The notes below the pieces were generated by a model. It was not told the DNA's origin, did not search any database, and was given only the letters and a program-made list of their open reading frames with translations. The translations under genes were made by a program, and so were the position numbers. From CAZNLL01 sp964573885 (GTDB lineage: Bacteria; Desulfobacterota; DSM-4660; Desulfatiglandales; Desulfatiglandaceae): a DNA stretch of 22,154 nt. This document shows positions 8,167 to 16,700 of this stretch, in pieces. The DNA is taken from the NCBI GenBank assembly GCA_964573885.1, contig CAZNLL010000060.1:1-22154 (forward strand). Direction: 5' to 3'. Numbering within the stretch: the first letter of the stretch is position 1; every line of letters begins with the position of its first letter.

Positions 8167-8478
8167 ATGAATCCTGAAAAGCAGCAAAGCGTTTTCCTCC
8201 GGGACTATATGGCGGAATACCGTACCCTCCTGGCCAATAAAAGGACCTTCCTTTCCTATATGCGCACCGCCCTGAGTGTGATTGTAGCGGGAATGGCATT
8301 CATAAAGTTCTTCGATCACCCCGTCACTCAGGTGCTCGGTTGGGTGTTCTTGCCGGTGGGACTGGCCATTATCCTTGAGGGCATCTTTACCTATAATAGG
8401 ATAAGCCGAATGATTAAGGCCGAGCAGGCCAGAGCCCTCGACAGGGATGAGAGACACGCACAGGGCTCTTCGACCTGA
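8167..8478 (+). CDS. DUF202 (YidH-like) small inner-membrane protein
   Basis: The 103-residue protein has the family signature (YRTLLANKRTFLSYMRTAL, residues about 18-36) followed by two hydrophobic helices (about 36-52 and 57-75) and a charged C-terminal tail. The family is widespread, membrane-embedded and of unknown function. A longer reading frame opens at 8029, but the promoter at 8078-8106 lies inside that extension and AGGAG at 8150-8154 precedes the ATG at 8167, so the shorter form is chosen. A flavodoxin-like gene follows after 26 bp, making a likely two-gene operon. Confidence 0.82.
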   Translation: MNPEKQQSVFLRDYMAEYRTLLANKRTFLSYMRTALSVIVAGMAFIKFFDHPVTQVLGWVFLPVGLAIILEGIFTYNRISRMIKAEQARALDRDERHAQGSST

Positions 8479-8492
8479 AGCTCGAGGCTTCA
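8476..8492 (+). other. Intercistronic hairpin overlapping stop codon and ribosome binding site
   Basis: TGAAGC (8476-8481, containing the DUF202 stop) pairs with GCTTCA (8487-8492) around a 5-nt loop. The downstream AAGGAG (8492-8497) for the flavodoxin gene starts at the last stem base. Such a small hairpin might modulate coupling between the two genes. This is inference from base pairing only. Confidence 0.35.
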
Positions 8493-8504
8493 AGGAGATT
8501 TTTT

Positions 8505-8966
8505 ATGTGTACCATTCTGGTGGTATACCACTCTCAAACGGGTCGGACCGAAAAAATGGCCGAAAAGGTCGCTTGCGGTGCAGGCTCCATTGAACATGTG
8601 CACGTGGTGAAAAAGAGGGCCTCAGAGGCCACGCTTCAGGATCTTCTGGATTGTGACGGGGTGGCTTTCGGATCTCCAGAATACTTCGGTTACATGGCTG
8701 GTATGGTCAAGGACTTCTTTGATCGAACCTACTATGAGGCCCGGGAAAGAAAAGAGGTCTTCAAGAAACCCTATGTGGTGTTTATCAGCGCTGGAAATGA
8801 TGGAACCGGGGCCCTGAGCAGCATTGAACGGATCTGTATCGGGTACCCCTTCAAGAAGGTCTATGATCCTTTGATTGCAAGGGGGCCGATAGGCCCTGAT
8901 ATACTCGATCAATGTGAGGAAATGGGCAAGACCATCGCCGCGGGTTGTGAGGCAGGAATATACTGA
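8505..8966 (+). CDS. Flavodoxin-like / NAD(P)H-dependent FMN reductase family protein
   Basis: The 153-residue protein has a flavodoxin fold: a first beta strand (ILVVYHS) leading to a phosphate-binding loop SQTGRTEKMA at about 10-19, a GSPEYFGYMAGMVKDFFDRTY segment near 55-75 that would form the flavin isoalloxazine-side loop, and a later strand (PYVVFISAGNDGTGA). It should bind FMN and act as a small redox carrier or quinone/flavin reductase in the cytoplasm. The partner is unknown. AAGGAG at 8492-8497 gives clear 7-nt spacing to the ATG. It lies downstream of the DUF202 gene in the same operon. The coding region ends right beside the cyclase remnant, but the protein itself appears full length. 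Confidence 0.85.
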   Translation: MCTILVVYHSQTGRTEKMAEKVACGAGSIEHVHVVKKRASEATLQDLLDCDGVAFGSPEYFGYMAGMVKDFFDRTYYEARERKEVFKKPYVVFISAGNDGTGALSSIERICIGYPFKKVYDPLIARGPIGPDILDQCEEMGKTIAAGCEAGIY

Positions 8967-8986
8967 AAGGAAAGACTCCGTGTGTT

Positions 8987-9172
8987 GTACCCAGCGACGC
9001 GGTCAACCTGGCTTCTAGGATCGAAGCCCTGAACAAGGAATTTGATACGGATATTCTCATCAGTCGTTCTACCAGAGACCGCTTGGCCCAAGGCTTCCGT
9101 CTCAGGGAATTCCCCCCTGTGAGGGTTAAAGGGAAATCACAGTTGGTCCAGGTGTACGAGGTGATCTGTTAA
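8987..9172 (+). pseudogene. C-terminal stub of a class III adenylate/guanylate cyclase
   Basis: Reading codons from 8987 to the stop at 9170-9172 gives about 61 residues that match the end of class III nucleotidyl cyclase catalytic domains. They include DAVNLASRIEALNKEF, which carries the N-x3-R pair that stabilises the transition state, then DILISRSTRDRL, then VRVKGKSQLVQVYEV before the stop. The metal-binding aspartates and the rest of the catalytic and sensory domains are absent upstream, where the flavodoxin gene sits in a different frame. No start codon or ribosome binding site fits. This is best read as the remnant left after a deletion or insertion removed the 5' part of a cyclase gene. 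Confidence 0.72.
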
Positions 9173-9366
9173 CCCCGTTATGGCATAAAAGGCGCTTTAA
9201 GCATTCTTCATCCTGCCTTTTATGGCTTCAAAGGCCACTTTTAACGCTTTAAATTTGGAAAGCACCGATAGTGATATCCAAACCCTGGATGTAAAATAGA
9301 ATAAGTTTCTGTTATTGCTGTATTTATATGTCTAGGAACCGAATGCGTTTGCACTAACGGGGTTAA
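9169..9366. repeat. 198-bp AT-rich segment bounded by perfect 12-bp inverted repeats
   Basis: TTAACCCCGTTA at 9169-9180 and its exact reverse complement TAACGGGGTTAA at 9355-9366 bound a segment clearly lower in GC than its surroundings, with no ORF. The left repeat contains the stop codon of the cyclase stub. If the outermost TTAA on each side were a target duplication, the true termini would be CCCCGTTA/TAACGGGG. A MITE-like non-autonomous element is the simplest reading, but no transposase or second copy is visible here. A long-range regulatory dyad is possible. Confidence 0.5.
9184..9224. repeat. 10-bp perfect inverted repeat inside the 198-bp segment
   Basis: CATAAAAGGC (9184-9193) and GCCTTTTATG (9215-9224) form a perfect 10-bp stem with a 21-nt loop. 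It has no adjoining T tract, so it is not a canonical terminator, although it could end transcription from the flavodoxin operon inefficiently. It may be a subterminal hairpin of the mobile-element-like segment. Confidence 0.5.
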
Positions 9367-9415
9367 GCTTCTTGAACGCCTTTGATGCCGCCATGGGAGG
9401 TTCCCTTGGGGTCCT

Positions 9416-10045
9416 TCAGACCTGTTTGCCCAGGAGGGTGAGGATTTCCAGCCCCAGGCCGAAGGCCATAATGATGGCGCCCGAGACCCTGTTAATCAGC
9501 AGAAATTCGCGGGCCGTGAGCCGGAGCTGGAACAGGGTTAAGGCGGTCACGAGGACGGGCCCCCAGGCGGCTGATCCGGCAAAAACCCCTGCCACCAGGA
9601 CGCCCGTGGAGATGTAGGCCCCTTTCCAACCGTGTACCCCCAGGGCGCTGAAGGCGGCGGTAAAGACAAGAATAGGCATGGGATTTGTGAGGGTGAGGAA
9701 AAAGCTGGATGTAAAGGCGCCCAACGCCCCTTTGGCCCTGTTGGAATTAGGGGTTTCTTGAGGGCGGCTAAAGAAGACACGGATGCCCAGCAGGATGAGG
9801 ACCATGCCGCCGATGAGTTGGATCAGGGTTTGCTTCTGGGACAGGAAGTTCGAGATATAGGTCAGGCCCATGCCCGCAATGGCACCGTACACGCCGTCCA
9901 CAGTGGAGGCCCCCAGAAAAGACAAGAGACCCGCGGTGGGGCCAAATGTCAGGGTCCGCCTCAGACACCATATCCCAATAGGACCCACCGGTGCACACAG
10001 GAAAAGACCGACAATAATTCCTTTAAAAAAAATCATCTCCACCAT
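9416..10045 (-). CDS. LysE/RhtB-family amino acid exporter
   Basis: The 209-residue protein is almost wholly hydrophobic with about six membrane helices. Near the N-terminus is the family's conserved APVGPIG turn (about 19-25, equivalent to the PGP motif), and LTNPMPILVF sits near the middle, both typical of LysE-type translocators. Members export amino acids or related small molecules using the proton gradient. The specific substrate cannot be told. ATG at 10045 is preceded by AAAAGG at 7-nt spacing; an internal ATG at 10036 is an alternative. It stands alone and is divergent from the DUF1847 gene. Confidence 0.85.
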   Translation of the reverse strand: MVEMIFFKGIIVGLFLCAPVGPIGIWCLRRTLTFGPTAGLLSFLGASTVDGVYGAIAGMGLTYISNFLSQKQTLIQLIGGMVLILLGIRVFFSRPQETPNSNRAKGALGAFTSSFFLTLTNPMPILVFTAAFSALGVHGWKGAYISTGVLVAGVFAGSAAWGPVLVTALTLFQLRLTAREFLLINRVSGAIIMAFGLGLEILTLLGKQV

Positions 10046-10055
10046 TGGAAAACCT

Positions 10056-10071
10056 TTTCACCCCGGTGAAA
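10056..10071. promoter_or_regulatory. Perfect 7-2-7 palindrome in front of the LysE-family gene
   Basis: TTTCACC (10056-10062), two bases, then GGTGAAA (10065-10071) form a perfect dyad 11 bp upstream of the exporter's start. Size and symmetry suit a dimeric repressor operator, or a leader hairpin that masks the ribosome binding site. No regulator gene is next to it. Confidence 0.4.
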
Positions 10072-10232
10072 CAGGTGAGGGCGCGGCCGAACAACCCGGT
10101 AGCGCGGACGAGAAGGCCTAATTTAAGACACTAAAATGTTTATAAAATATTAGAGGATATTCGATTTTTCTTTTTAACCTGTCCACCGTGGGATAAGGTG
10201 TTTGGAATTTTTCAAGCCAAGGAGGCCGGTCA

Positions 10233-10937
10233 ATGAGTGATGATAAAAGCCCGCAATGCGCATTATGCCCCATTAAGCAAAAGATTTGTCAGCGAGAGGA
10301 CGGCGAGGGGCCTGATTTTTGTCCCACCATCAATAACAAGGACTTCTTTGAAGTGATCAACAGGGAATATGAAAAACCGGAGATAAAGCACTTTGCCAAG
10401 ATGGCCTCCATCCAAGAGGCCGAGTGTTACTCCAACCGCCACATCAAGCCTTACGTCCTCCATCCCGTCAAGCCAAGGGTCCAGGAGATCTGTGAATTTG
10501 CAAAAAAAATGGGCTACAAAAGGCTTGGTATCGCCTTTTGCGCGGGCCTTTATCTGGAGGCTCGATCCTTGACCCGAGTCCTCAAGGCCCAGGGATTTGA
10601 GGTGATTTCAGTGGTTTGTAAGGCGGGTGCCACACCAAAAGAGGCCCTGGGGTTGAAAGAAGAGGAAAAAATCAAGATCGGTGACTTCGAGTCCATGTGC
10701 AGTCCCATCGCCCAGGCCATGCTACTCAACCGGGAAAAGTCGGATTTTAATATCCTGGTCGGGTTGTGTGTGGGGCATGATTCCCTGTTTTTTAAATACA
10801 GTGAGGCCTTCAGCACCGTGCTCATCGCCAAGGATCGGGTCCTTGCCCATAACCCCGGGGCGGCCCTTTATACCACCGGGAGCTATTATATGCGCCTTTT
10901 GAGACCCGGAATCGATGCCCCTGAGGGAGAGGATTAA
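10233..10937 (+). CDS. DUF1847 family putative metal-binding protein
   Basis: The 234-residue protein starts with a cysteine cluster, C9-x2-C12-x6-C19-x10-C30, that could bind zinc or an iron-sulfur centre. The remainder is an alpha/beta domain (GYKRLGIAFCAGLYLEA, then FEVISVVCKAG, then NILVGLCVGHDSLFFKYS) with additional conserved cysteines. This matches the DUF1847 family, common in anaerobic bacteria and archaea and without an assigned function. AAGGAGG at 10219-10225 with 7-nt spacing fixes the start. The 5' region is AT-rich; no strong promoter pair was found there. It is divergent from the LysE-family gene and convergent with the TolC-like gene, so it is probably monocistronic. Confidence 0.87.
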   Translation: MSDDKSPQCALCPIKQKICQREDGEGPDFCPTINNKDFFEVINREYEKPEIKHFAKMASIQEAECYSNRHIKPYVLHPVKPRVQEICEFAKKMGYKRLGIAFCAGLYLEARSLTRVLKAQGFEVISVVCKAGATPKEALGLKEEEKIKIGDFESMCSPIAQAMLLNREKSDFNILVGLCVGHDSLFFKYSEAFSTVLIAKDRVLAHNPGAALYTTGSYYMRLLRPGIDAPEGED

Positions 10938-10947
10938 GACCCATCCC

Positions 10948-12264
10948 TTACCGTTGGTATCCACGGCCCAGGGCACGGTCCAAGTCGGCCAGATCCTGAA
11001 AATGTTCATAGGTGGCCTGAACCAGATCACTCCTGGCCTCTGTGAGAAGCAATTGGGCGTCGCTGTATTCAATCGCGTCTCCCACGCCCATGCGGTAGCG
11101 CCCTTCCGCCAACTCCATGTTTTCCCGGGCCTCGCCCAGGGCGATTTGTGCCGTCTTGATCCTTTCGGCCGATTCATTGACCGCAATGAAGGCCTGGGAC
11201 ACCTCCTGAATAACCTGCAACTCCTCCTGCTTTAACTGTGCCCTGATTCCTGCCAGATTGGCCATTGCCTCCCTGATTTCACCTTGGGTCTTCAAACCGG
11301 AGAAGATCTCCCATTGCAGGGACGCCCCTACCTCCCAGTTGTCTTCCAGGGGAAATTCCGTGTTCCCCCACCCGTAAGAGGCCCCGGCGTTTATGGAAGG
11401 CCAATACCCCGCCCGGGCGGTTTTTAGCTGGGCCTCGGCCGCCTTTACCCGGGCCTGGAGCCGGAGGACTTCAGGCCTTCCTTTGAGCGCTTCCTGAAAC
11501 AAGGGATCGGGATCGGTGATGGTGGTAGGACGGGCATGCGGGTGCTCGGCCACGGTGTATTCCCCTTCCACAGGAGGGCCTCCCAGCACATTCTCCAGCT
11601 TGACCTTGGCGGTCTTTACGTCGTAAGTGGCAGTGATGAGTCTTAATTTTGTCTTGGCCCGTTCTACCAAGGCCTTGGTCACATCAATCTTGGGGCGGGT
11701 GCCGGCCTGATGCATGGCCCGGGCTTGGGCCAGGTGTCTTTCCTGGGTCCGGAGTGATTCCTCGTTTACCCCCACGAGTTCCATCTTCTTGAGGACTTCA
11801 AAATAGGCGTTTTTGACATCGCGCACAACGTCTGTCCCTGTCTTGTGGAGGCCTTTTTGACTGGCCAAAAGGTCGTGTTGGGATTGTTCCACCGCGCCGG
11901 CGGTTTTGCCGAAATCATAGATATACTGGGAGACAGAAAGGCTGGTGTTGTAATCATTGTACTCCTCATGGGTCCCCTTGAACCCCGGCACCTGGCCGGT
12001 GCTCGAGTACCACTGTCGTTCCCGCGCAACGTTGGCCTGAGAGGAGACCTGGGGTAGGTAAGCCGATTCGGCCTGGGTAACCTTGGCCCTTGATGCTTCC
12101 ACCTCCTGGGCCGACGCTGTGATACCCGGATTGCGCTTGAGGGCCAGCTCCAAGACCTGATCAAGGGTGACCACCTTTTCCTGTGCCGGGCAGAAACGGG
12201 GGGAAACTGTAAAGACGAGTCCGGCCGCCACGCACAGGAGGCAGATACGTCCCCATGTGTTCAT
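10948..12264 (-). CDS. TolC-family outer-membrane efflux channel
   Basis: The 438-residue protein begins with a signal peptide (hydrophobic core about 8-20, cleavage likely near the PAQ at about 26-28) and has the duplicated long-helix organisation of outer membrane efflux proteins. The first repeat begins VTLDQVLELALKRNPGI, and the second begins near PLFQEALKGRPEVLRLQARVKAAEAQLKTA. It should trimerise to form the outer-membrane exit duct for the RND pump encoded divergently. No lipobox is seen, unlike OprM-type channels. CGGAG lies 8 nt upstream of the ATG at 12264. A perfect TATAAT lies about 25 bp upstream. Confidence 0.9.
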   Translation of the reverse strand: MNTWGRICLLCVAAGLVFTVSPRFCPAQEKVVTLDQVLELALKRNPGITASAQEVEASRAKVTQAESAYLPQVSSQANVARERQWYSSTGQVPGFKGTHEEYNDYNTSLSVSQYIYDFGKTAGAVEQSQHDLLASQKGLHKTGTDVVRDVKNAYFEVLKKMELVGVNEESLRTQERHLAQARAMHQAGTRPKIDVTKALVERAKTKLRLITATYDVKTAKVKLENVLGGPPVEGEYTVAEHPHARPTTITDPDPLFQEALKGRPEVLRLQARVKAAEAQLKTARAGYWPSINAGASYGWGNTEFPLEDNWEVGASLQWEIFSGLKTQGEIREAMANLAGIRAQLKQEELQVIQEVSQAFIAVNESAERIKTAQIALGEARENMELAEGRYRMGVGDAIEYSDAQLLLTEARSDLVQATYEHFQDLADLDRALGRGYQR

Positions 12265-12289
12265 GGATTTACTCCGTTTTGAGCCTTAT

Positions 12290-12295
12290 ATTATA
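12290..12295 (-). promoter_or_regulatory. Probable -10 box of the TolC-like gene
   Basis: The minus strand reads a perfect TATAAT here, 25 bp upstream of the start codon. No good -35 lies at 16-18 bp, so activation by a regulator or an extended contact would be required. Confidence 0.45.
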
Positions 12296-12299
12296 GGAT

Positions 12300-12328
12300 T
12301 TGTTATTGATTTATCCGTCAGCTATGAT
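12300..12328 (+). promoter_or_regulatory. Candidate promoter for the RND adaptor-pump operon
   Basis: TTGTTA (12300-12305) and TATGAT (12323-12328) are 17 bp apart. The -10 overlaps an ATGAT-T-ATCAT palindrome at 12324-12334 that could be an operator shared with the divergent TolC-like gene. It would leave a leader of about 165 nt that is GC-rich from 12375 onward and contains no recognised gene. Confidence 0.4.
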
Positions 12329-12499
12329 TATCATGATCCGCCGATTTTACAAGAAAAATTGTGGGCAGATATAAAATTTCCCGGCCCGGTCCAAGACCAG
12401 GAAAGCCCTTGGAGGCGGAAGGGGTCTGAGAGGGCCGGGGCAAGGAGCCGGGAACCCGGTGAGCAGATCCGGAAGAGGCGCTGGAGGCACGAGACAGGG

Positions 12500-13690
12500 A
12501 TGGCACGCTCGAAAAGGCTTTTTTGGACCCATGGCATGATACTGATCCTTATCCTGGCGGTTCTGGGAGGGTGTAAACAGAAAAAAGAGACAGCCGGTCC
12601 CAAAGCCCAGGCCCCTTTGGTCATGATAACTCACGCTGAACGGAAGACCGTGCCCCTTTGGCTCAAATACATCGGTACCACAGCCGCGGTCAAGTCCGTG
12701 GACATTCGTGCCAGGGTGGAAGGCTTCCTGATGAAGAGGAATTTCAAGGAGGGCACGGTTGTTAAAAAGGACGACCTTATCTATGTCATTGATCCCAGGC
12801 CGTACCAGGCCGAACTTGAGAGAAATCTGGCACAGCTTGCCAAGGATGAAGCCGCCCTGGCTTTTGCCCGTGAGCAGGTGAGGCGTTATAAGGGGCTCGC
12901 AGAGGAGGATTTCGTGGCCCGGGAAAAGCTGGATGATTTTCGAAGCCAGGAAAAGCAGGCGGCGGCCGCTTTGGAGGCGGATCGTGCGGCCATCAAACAG
13001 GCCCGCTTGGATCTGGGTTACTGTACCATACGGGCCCCCCTGGAAGGCTGCATCGGGAGGACTTTGGTCCATGTGGGGAATCTCGTAGGGGCGGGGGAGA
13101 GGACCAAATTGGCGACCATTGTCAAACTGGATCCCATCTATGTGTATTTCAGCCCCAGTGTTGAAGACCTGCTTAAAATCTTCAGGCACAAACAGGAAGG
13201 GGCCCTTCCGGTGAAACTGGCCTTTTCTGACGGGGAACCCTATCCCCATCAGGGAAAAGTGGACTTCATTGACAACACGGCAGATAAGAATACCAGCACC
13301 ATTACGGTTCGGGCCGTATTTCCCAATCCCGACGGGCGTCTCCGGCCCGGAATGTATATGAATGTGAGCCTCTTCGTCACTGACATCCCTGATACAGTGC
13401 TTGTGCCTCAGAAGGCCGTGGGAGAGGATCAGGGCGGCACCTATGTCTATTTGGTGGGCCCTGATAACAAGGTGGAGGAACGACAGGTGACCACCGGCTT
13501 TGTCTTCGAGGGCAGACAGGTCATATGGAAAGGTCTAAAGGCGGGTGAGCGGGTCATCGTGGAGGGCCTTCAGACGGTAAGACCGGGCATTGCGGTTCGC
13601 ACTGAAGAGGCCTCAGGGCAGAACCCAAAGAAAGAGAAAAAGGTGAATCCTGGCCAGGTCACTCAGACCGGGGCTGATGCAAAAAAGTAG
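12500..13690 (+). CDS. RND efflux periplasmic adaptor lipoprotein (AcrA/MexE type)
   Basis: From the ATG at 12500 the protein has 396 residues with a lipoprotein signal: a hydrophobic stretch from about 13 to 22, then VLGGC with lipidated C25. It then shows the barrel-sandwich half motif (VDIRARVEGFLMKRNFKEGTVVKKDDLIYVIDP), a coiled-coil hairpin (about 105-160), the second lipoyl half (APLEGCIGRTLVHVGNLVGAG), a beta-barrel domain and a membrane-proximal domain ending near GLQTVRPG. It should link the pump to the TolC-like channel. The open frame extends back to 12167, but that would overlap the tolC start and lack a signal peptide. GGAGG at 12483-12487 is the likely, somewhat distant, ribosome binding site. 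The pump gene follows after 42 bp. Confidence 0.93.
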   Translation: MARSKRLFWTHGMILILILAVLGGCKQKKETAGPKAQAPLVMITHAERKTVPLWLKYIGTTAAVKSVDIRARVEGFLMKRNFKEGTVVKKDDLIYVIDPRPYQAELERNLAQLAKDEAALAFAREQVRRYKGLAEEDFVAREKLDDFRSQEKQAAAALEADRAAIKQARLDLGYCTIRAPLEGCIGRTLVHVGNLVGAGERTKLATIVKLDPIYVYFSPSVEDLLKIFRHKQEGALPVKLAFSDGEPYPHQGKVDFIDNTADKNTSTITVRAVFPNPDGRLRPGMYMNVSLFVTDIPDTVLVPQKAVGEDQGGTYVYLVGPDNKVEERQVTTGFVFEGRQVIWKGLKAGERVIVEGLQTVRPGIAVRTEEASGQNPKKEKKVNPGQVTQTGADAKK

Positions 13691-13732
13691 GCCCCTAGGC
13701 CCTCCGGGGAGCTTAAAGGGTTAAACAGGAAA

Positions 13733-16700
13733 ATGTTCGTCAATTTTTTCATAGATCGACCCATCTTCGCGGCGGTCATTTCTATCGTGATCACCCTCGC
13801 CGGTGCGGTGTGTATCCCCCTCCTTCCTGTAGCCCAGTTTCCCGATATTACGCCGCCCACGGTGCAGGTGAAGGCCACCTATACCGGGGCCAATGCAGAG
13901 GTGGTGGAGCAGGCCGTTACCACCCCCATCGAGGAACAGATAAACGGGGCGGAGGGAATGCTCTACATGACGTCCACGAGTGCGAGCGATGGGACCTCGA
14001 CCATCAACGTCACCTTTGAAGTGGGCTATGACCTGGACATCGCCGCGGTGGATGTCCAAAACAGGGTGTCCATGGCCCTGCCCCAACTCCCCGAGGATGT
14101 GCGCCGCGTGGGGGTGACCACCCAAAAGCAGTCCACCGATTTCACCATGGCGGTAAGCCTTTTTTCGCCGGACGATACTTACGATGATCTCTTTCTCAGT
14201 AATTACGCCTCGATCAACATCGTGGACGTGCTCAAGCGCCTCCCGGGCGTGGGAGACGTGAGCGTCCTGGGTGAGCGGACCTATGCCATGCGCATCTGGC
14301 TTGACCCCAACAAGATGACGAGCTTGGGGCTTGCGGCGGGTGATGTGATTCAGGCGATCCAGGACCAAAATATCCAAGTGGCGGCCGGCAAGATCGGTGA
14401 GCCGCCCAGCCCGGCCGGTCAGGCCTTTACCTATTCCATCACCACCCTGGGTCGCCTTTCAAAGCCCTCGGAATTTGCAGATATCATCGTCCGGGTCGGG
14501 GAAGACGGGTCTTTGGTACGTATAAAGGATGTGGCCCGTGTTGAACTGGGGGCCGAGAATTACGGCTGGTATTCGAACTTGAATGGGAAGCGCTCCGCCA
14601 CCATTGCTGTTTACCAACTCCCCGGAGCCAATGCCTTGAATGTGGCCACCCGTGTCAGAGAAACCATGGCCCACCTGGGGGAGCGATTACCGGAGGGGTT
14701 GTCTTACCGGATAAGCTATGACACCACCGCCTTTGTAAAGGAATCCATCAAGGAGGTCCTTATTACCCTTGTTGAGGCCATGCTCCTGGTTTTTATGGTG
14801 GTCTTCGTCTTCCTCCAGAACTGGCGTGCAACCCTGATACCCGCCATCACCATTCCCGTATCCCTGGTGGGGACCTTCGGCGTCATGAAGGCCGCTGGGT
14901 TCTCCATTAATACCCTAAGCCTTTTTGGCCTGGTCCTGGCCATTGGTCTGGTGGTGGATGATGCCATCGTGGTGGTGGAAAACGCCTCCCGGTGTATCGA
15001 CGAGAAGGGCATGGAACCCAAGGAGGCCACCAAGGAGGCCATGAGGGAGGTGGTGGGTCCTATTATAGCCACCACCCTCGTCCTTATGGCCGTTTTTGTT
15101 CCGGTGGCCTTTATGCCCGGAATCAGCGGCCAGCTCTACAAGCAATTCGCCCTGACCATCGCCTTTTCCGTGACCATTTCAGCCATAAACGCCCTGACCC
15201 TGAGCCCGGCCTTGTGTGCATCTCTTTTGCAGCCCAAGGGGGGGCGGGGAAACTGGTTTTTCAGGGCCTTCAACTGGGTGTTCAACGGCTCGAGGGCCCT
15301 GTACCTTAAAGGGGTCCGGTGGTTCATCAAGGGCTGGGTGGTGGTGCTTGCGGGCTTTCTCGCCCTCATGGGAGTGACCTATTATTACTTTCGTGCCGTA
15401 CCCACCGGATTTGTCCCCCCGGAGGACCAGGGCTATTTTTATACCACCATGGAGGGTCCGGAAGGGGCGTCCCTGGAGCGCACGGAGAAGGTGGCCAGTG
15501 AGGTGGAGAAGATCCTCATGTCCATTCCGGGGGTGGAGGATGTCATCACCATCGGGGGATTCAACCTGGTGGGGGGCACCCTGGATTCAGGTTCGGCCTC
15601 CCAGGTGGTCATCTTAAAACCTTGGGACCAGAGGGAATCCCCGGACCTGCACCTCGACAGTATTATGGGCCAGGTGCGGCGCAAGACCGCTCATATCTCC
15701 GAGGCCTTTGTCATGGCCTTTAATCCCCCCCCTATCCGGGGATTGAGTACCACCGGAGGGTTTGAGTTCGAATTGCAGGACATGGAAGGGGGAGAACTTA
15801 CCGACATGAAGGCCGTGGCCCAGAAGATCATCAAGGAGGGTCGGAAATACTCCCAACTCCTTCCCATGAATACCACCTTTGAGGTCAATTATCCCCAGTT
15901 CTATGTGGAATTGGATCGTACCAAGGCAAAGGTCCTGGGGATTCCGGTCTCGGATGTCTTTACGGCCCTTCAGACCTACCTTGGCTCTATTTATGTAAAT
16001 GATTTTAATAAGTTCGGCCGAGTGTACCGTGTTTACCTCCAGGCGGAAAAGGGGTTTCGTTCCGACCGGGCGGATATCGCCCGACTCTATGTCCGGGCCG
16101 GGGAGGGGCAGATGGTTCCTCTGAGCGCCCTGGTGGAGGTGGAGCAGATCCGCGGGGTTCAGAATATCAAACACTATAACGCCTACCGAACCGTGTCCAT
16201 ATACGGCGGCAATGCACCGGGCTTTAGTTCGGGGCAGGCCATCACGGCCATGGAAGGTCTGGCTGAAAAGCAATTGCCCGAGGGCTACGGCTATGAGTGG
16301 ACCGGGGTGGCCCTCCAGGAGATCAAGTCGGGCGGCATGGCCCCCTTTATTTTTGGCCTGGCCCTGGTGTTCGTCTTTCTTTTCCTGGCGGCCCAGTATG
16401 AGAGCTGGACCATGCCTTTTATGGTGATGCTGGCCGTACCCCTGGCCCTTTTGGGGGCCTTGCTGGCCCAGCACTGGCGGGGCATTAATAACGACGTCTA
16501 CTGCCAGATCGGACTGGTAATGCTCATCGGCCTGGCCAGTAAGAATGCCATCCTCATTGTGGAATTCGCAAAGGACCTCCGGGAACGGGGCCTGTCCATT
16601 GTGGATGCGGCCATGCAGGCGGCCCGTGAACGCCTGAGGCCCATCTTGATGACCGCCTTTGCCTTCATTCTCGGCGTGGTGCCCCTGGTTATAGCCGAGG

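Noticed and set aside
9168..9367. Integron attC site
   Set aside because: The inverted repeats superficially resemble core sites (GTTA.../...TAAC), but the boxes do not match GTTRRRY/RYYYAAC and there is no cassette array or integrase.
10072..10122. Possible C-terminal tail of another lost gene (plus strand, ending TAA at 10122)
   Set aside because: The reading is GC-rich and coding-like for about 17 codons (ETGEGAAEQPGSADEKA), but it is low-complexity and matches no family I recognise.
12167..12499. N-terminal extension of 111 codons on the RND adaptor
   Set aside because: It overlaps the 5' end of the tolC-like gene on the other strand, has no signal peptide, and includes the intergenic promoter region; the lipoprotein signal begins with the ATG at 12500.
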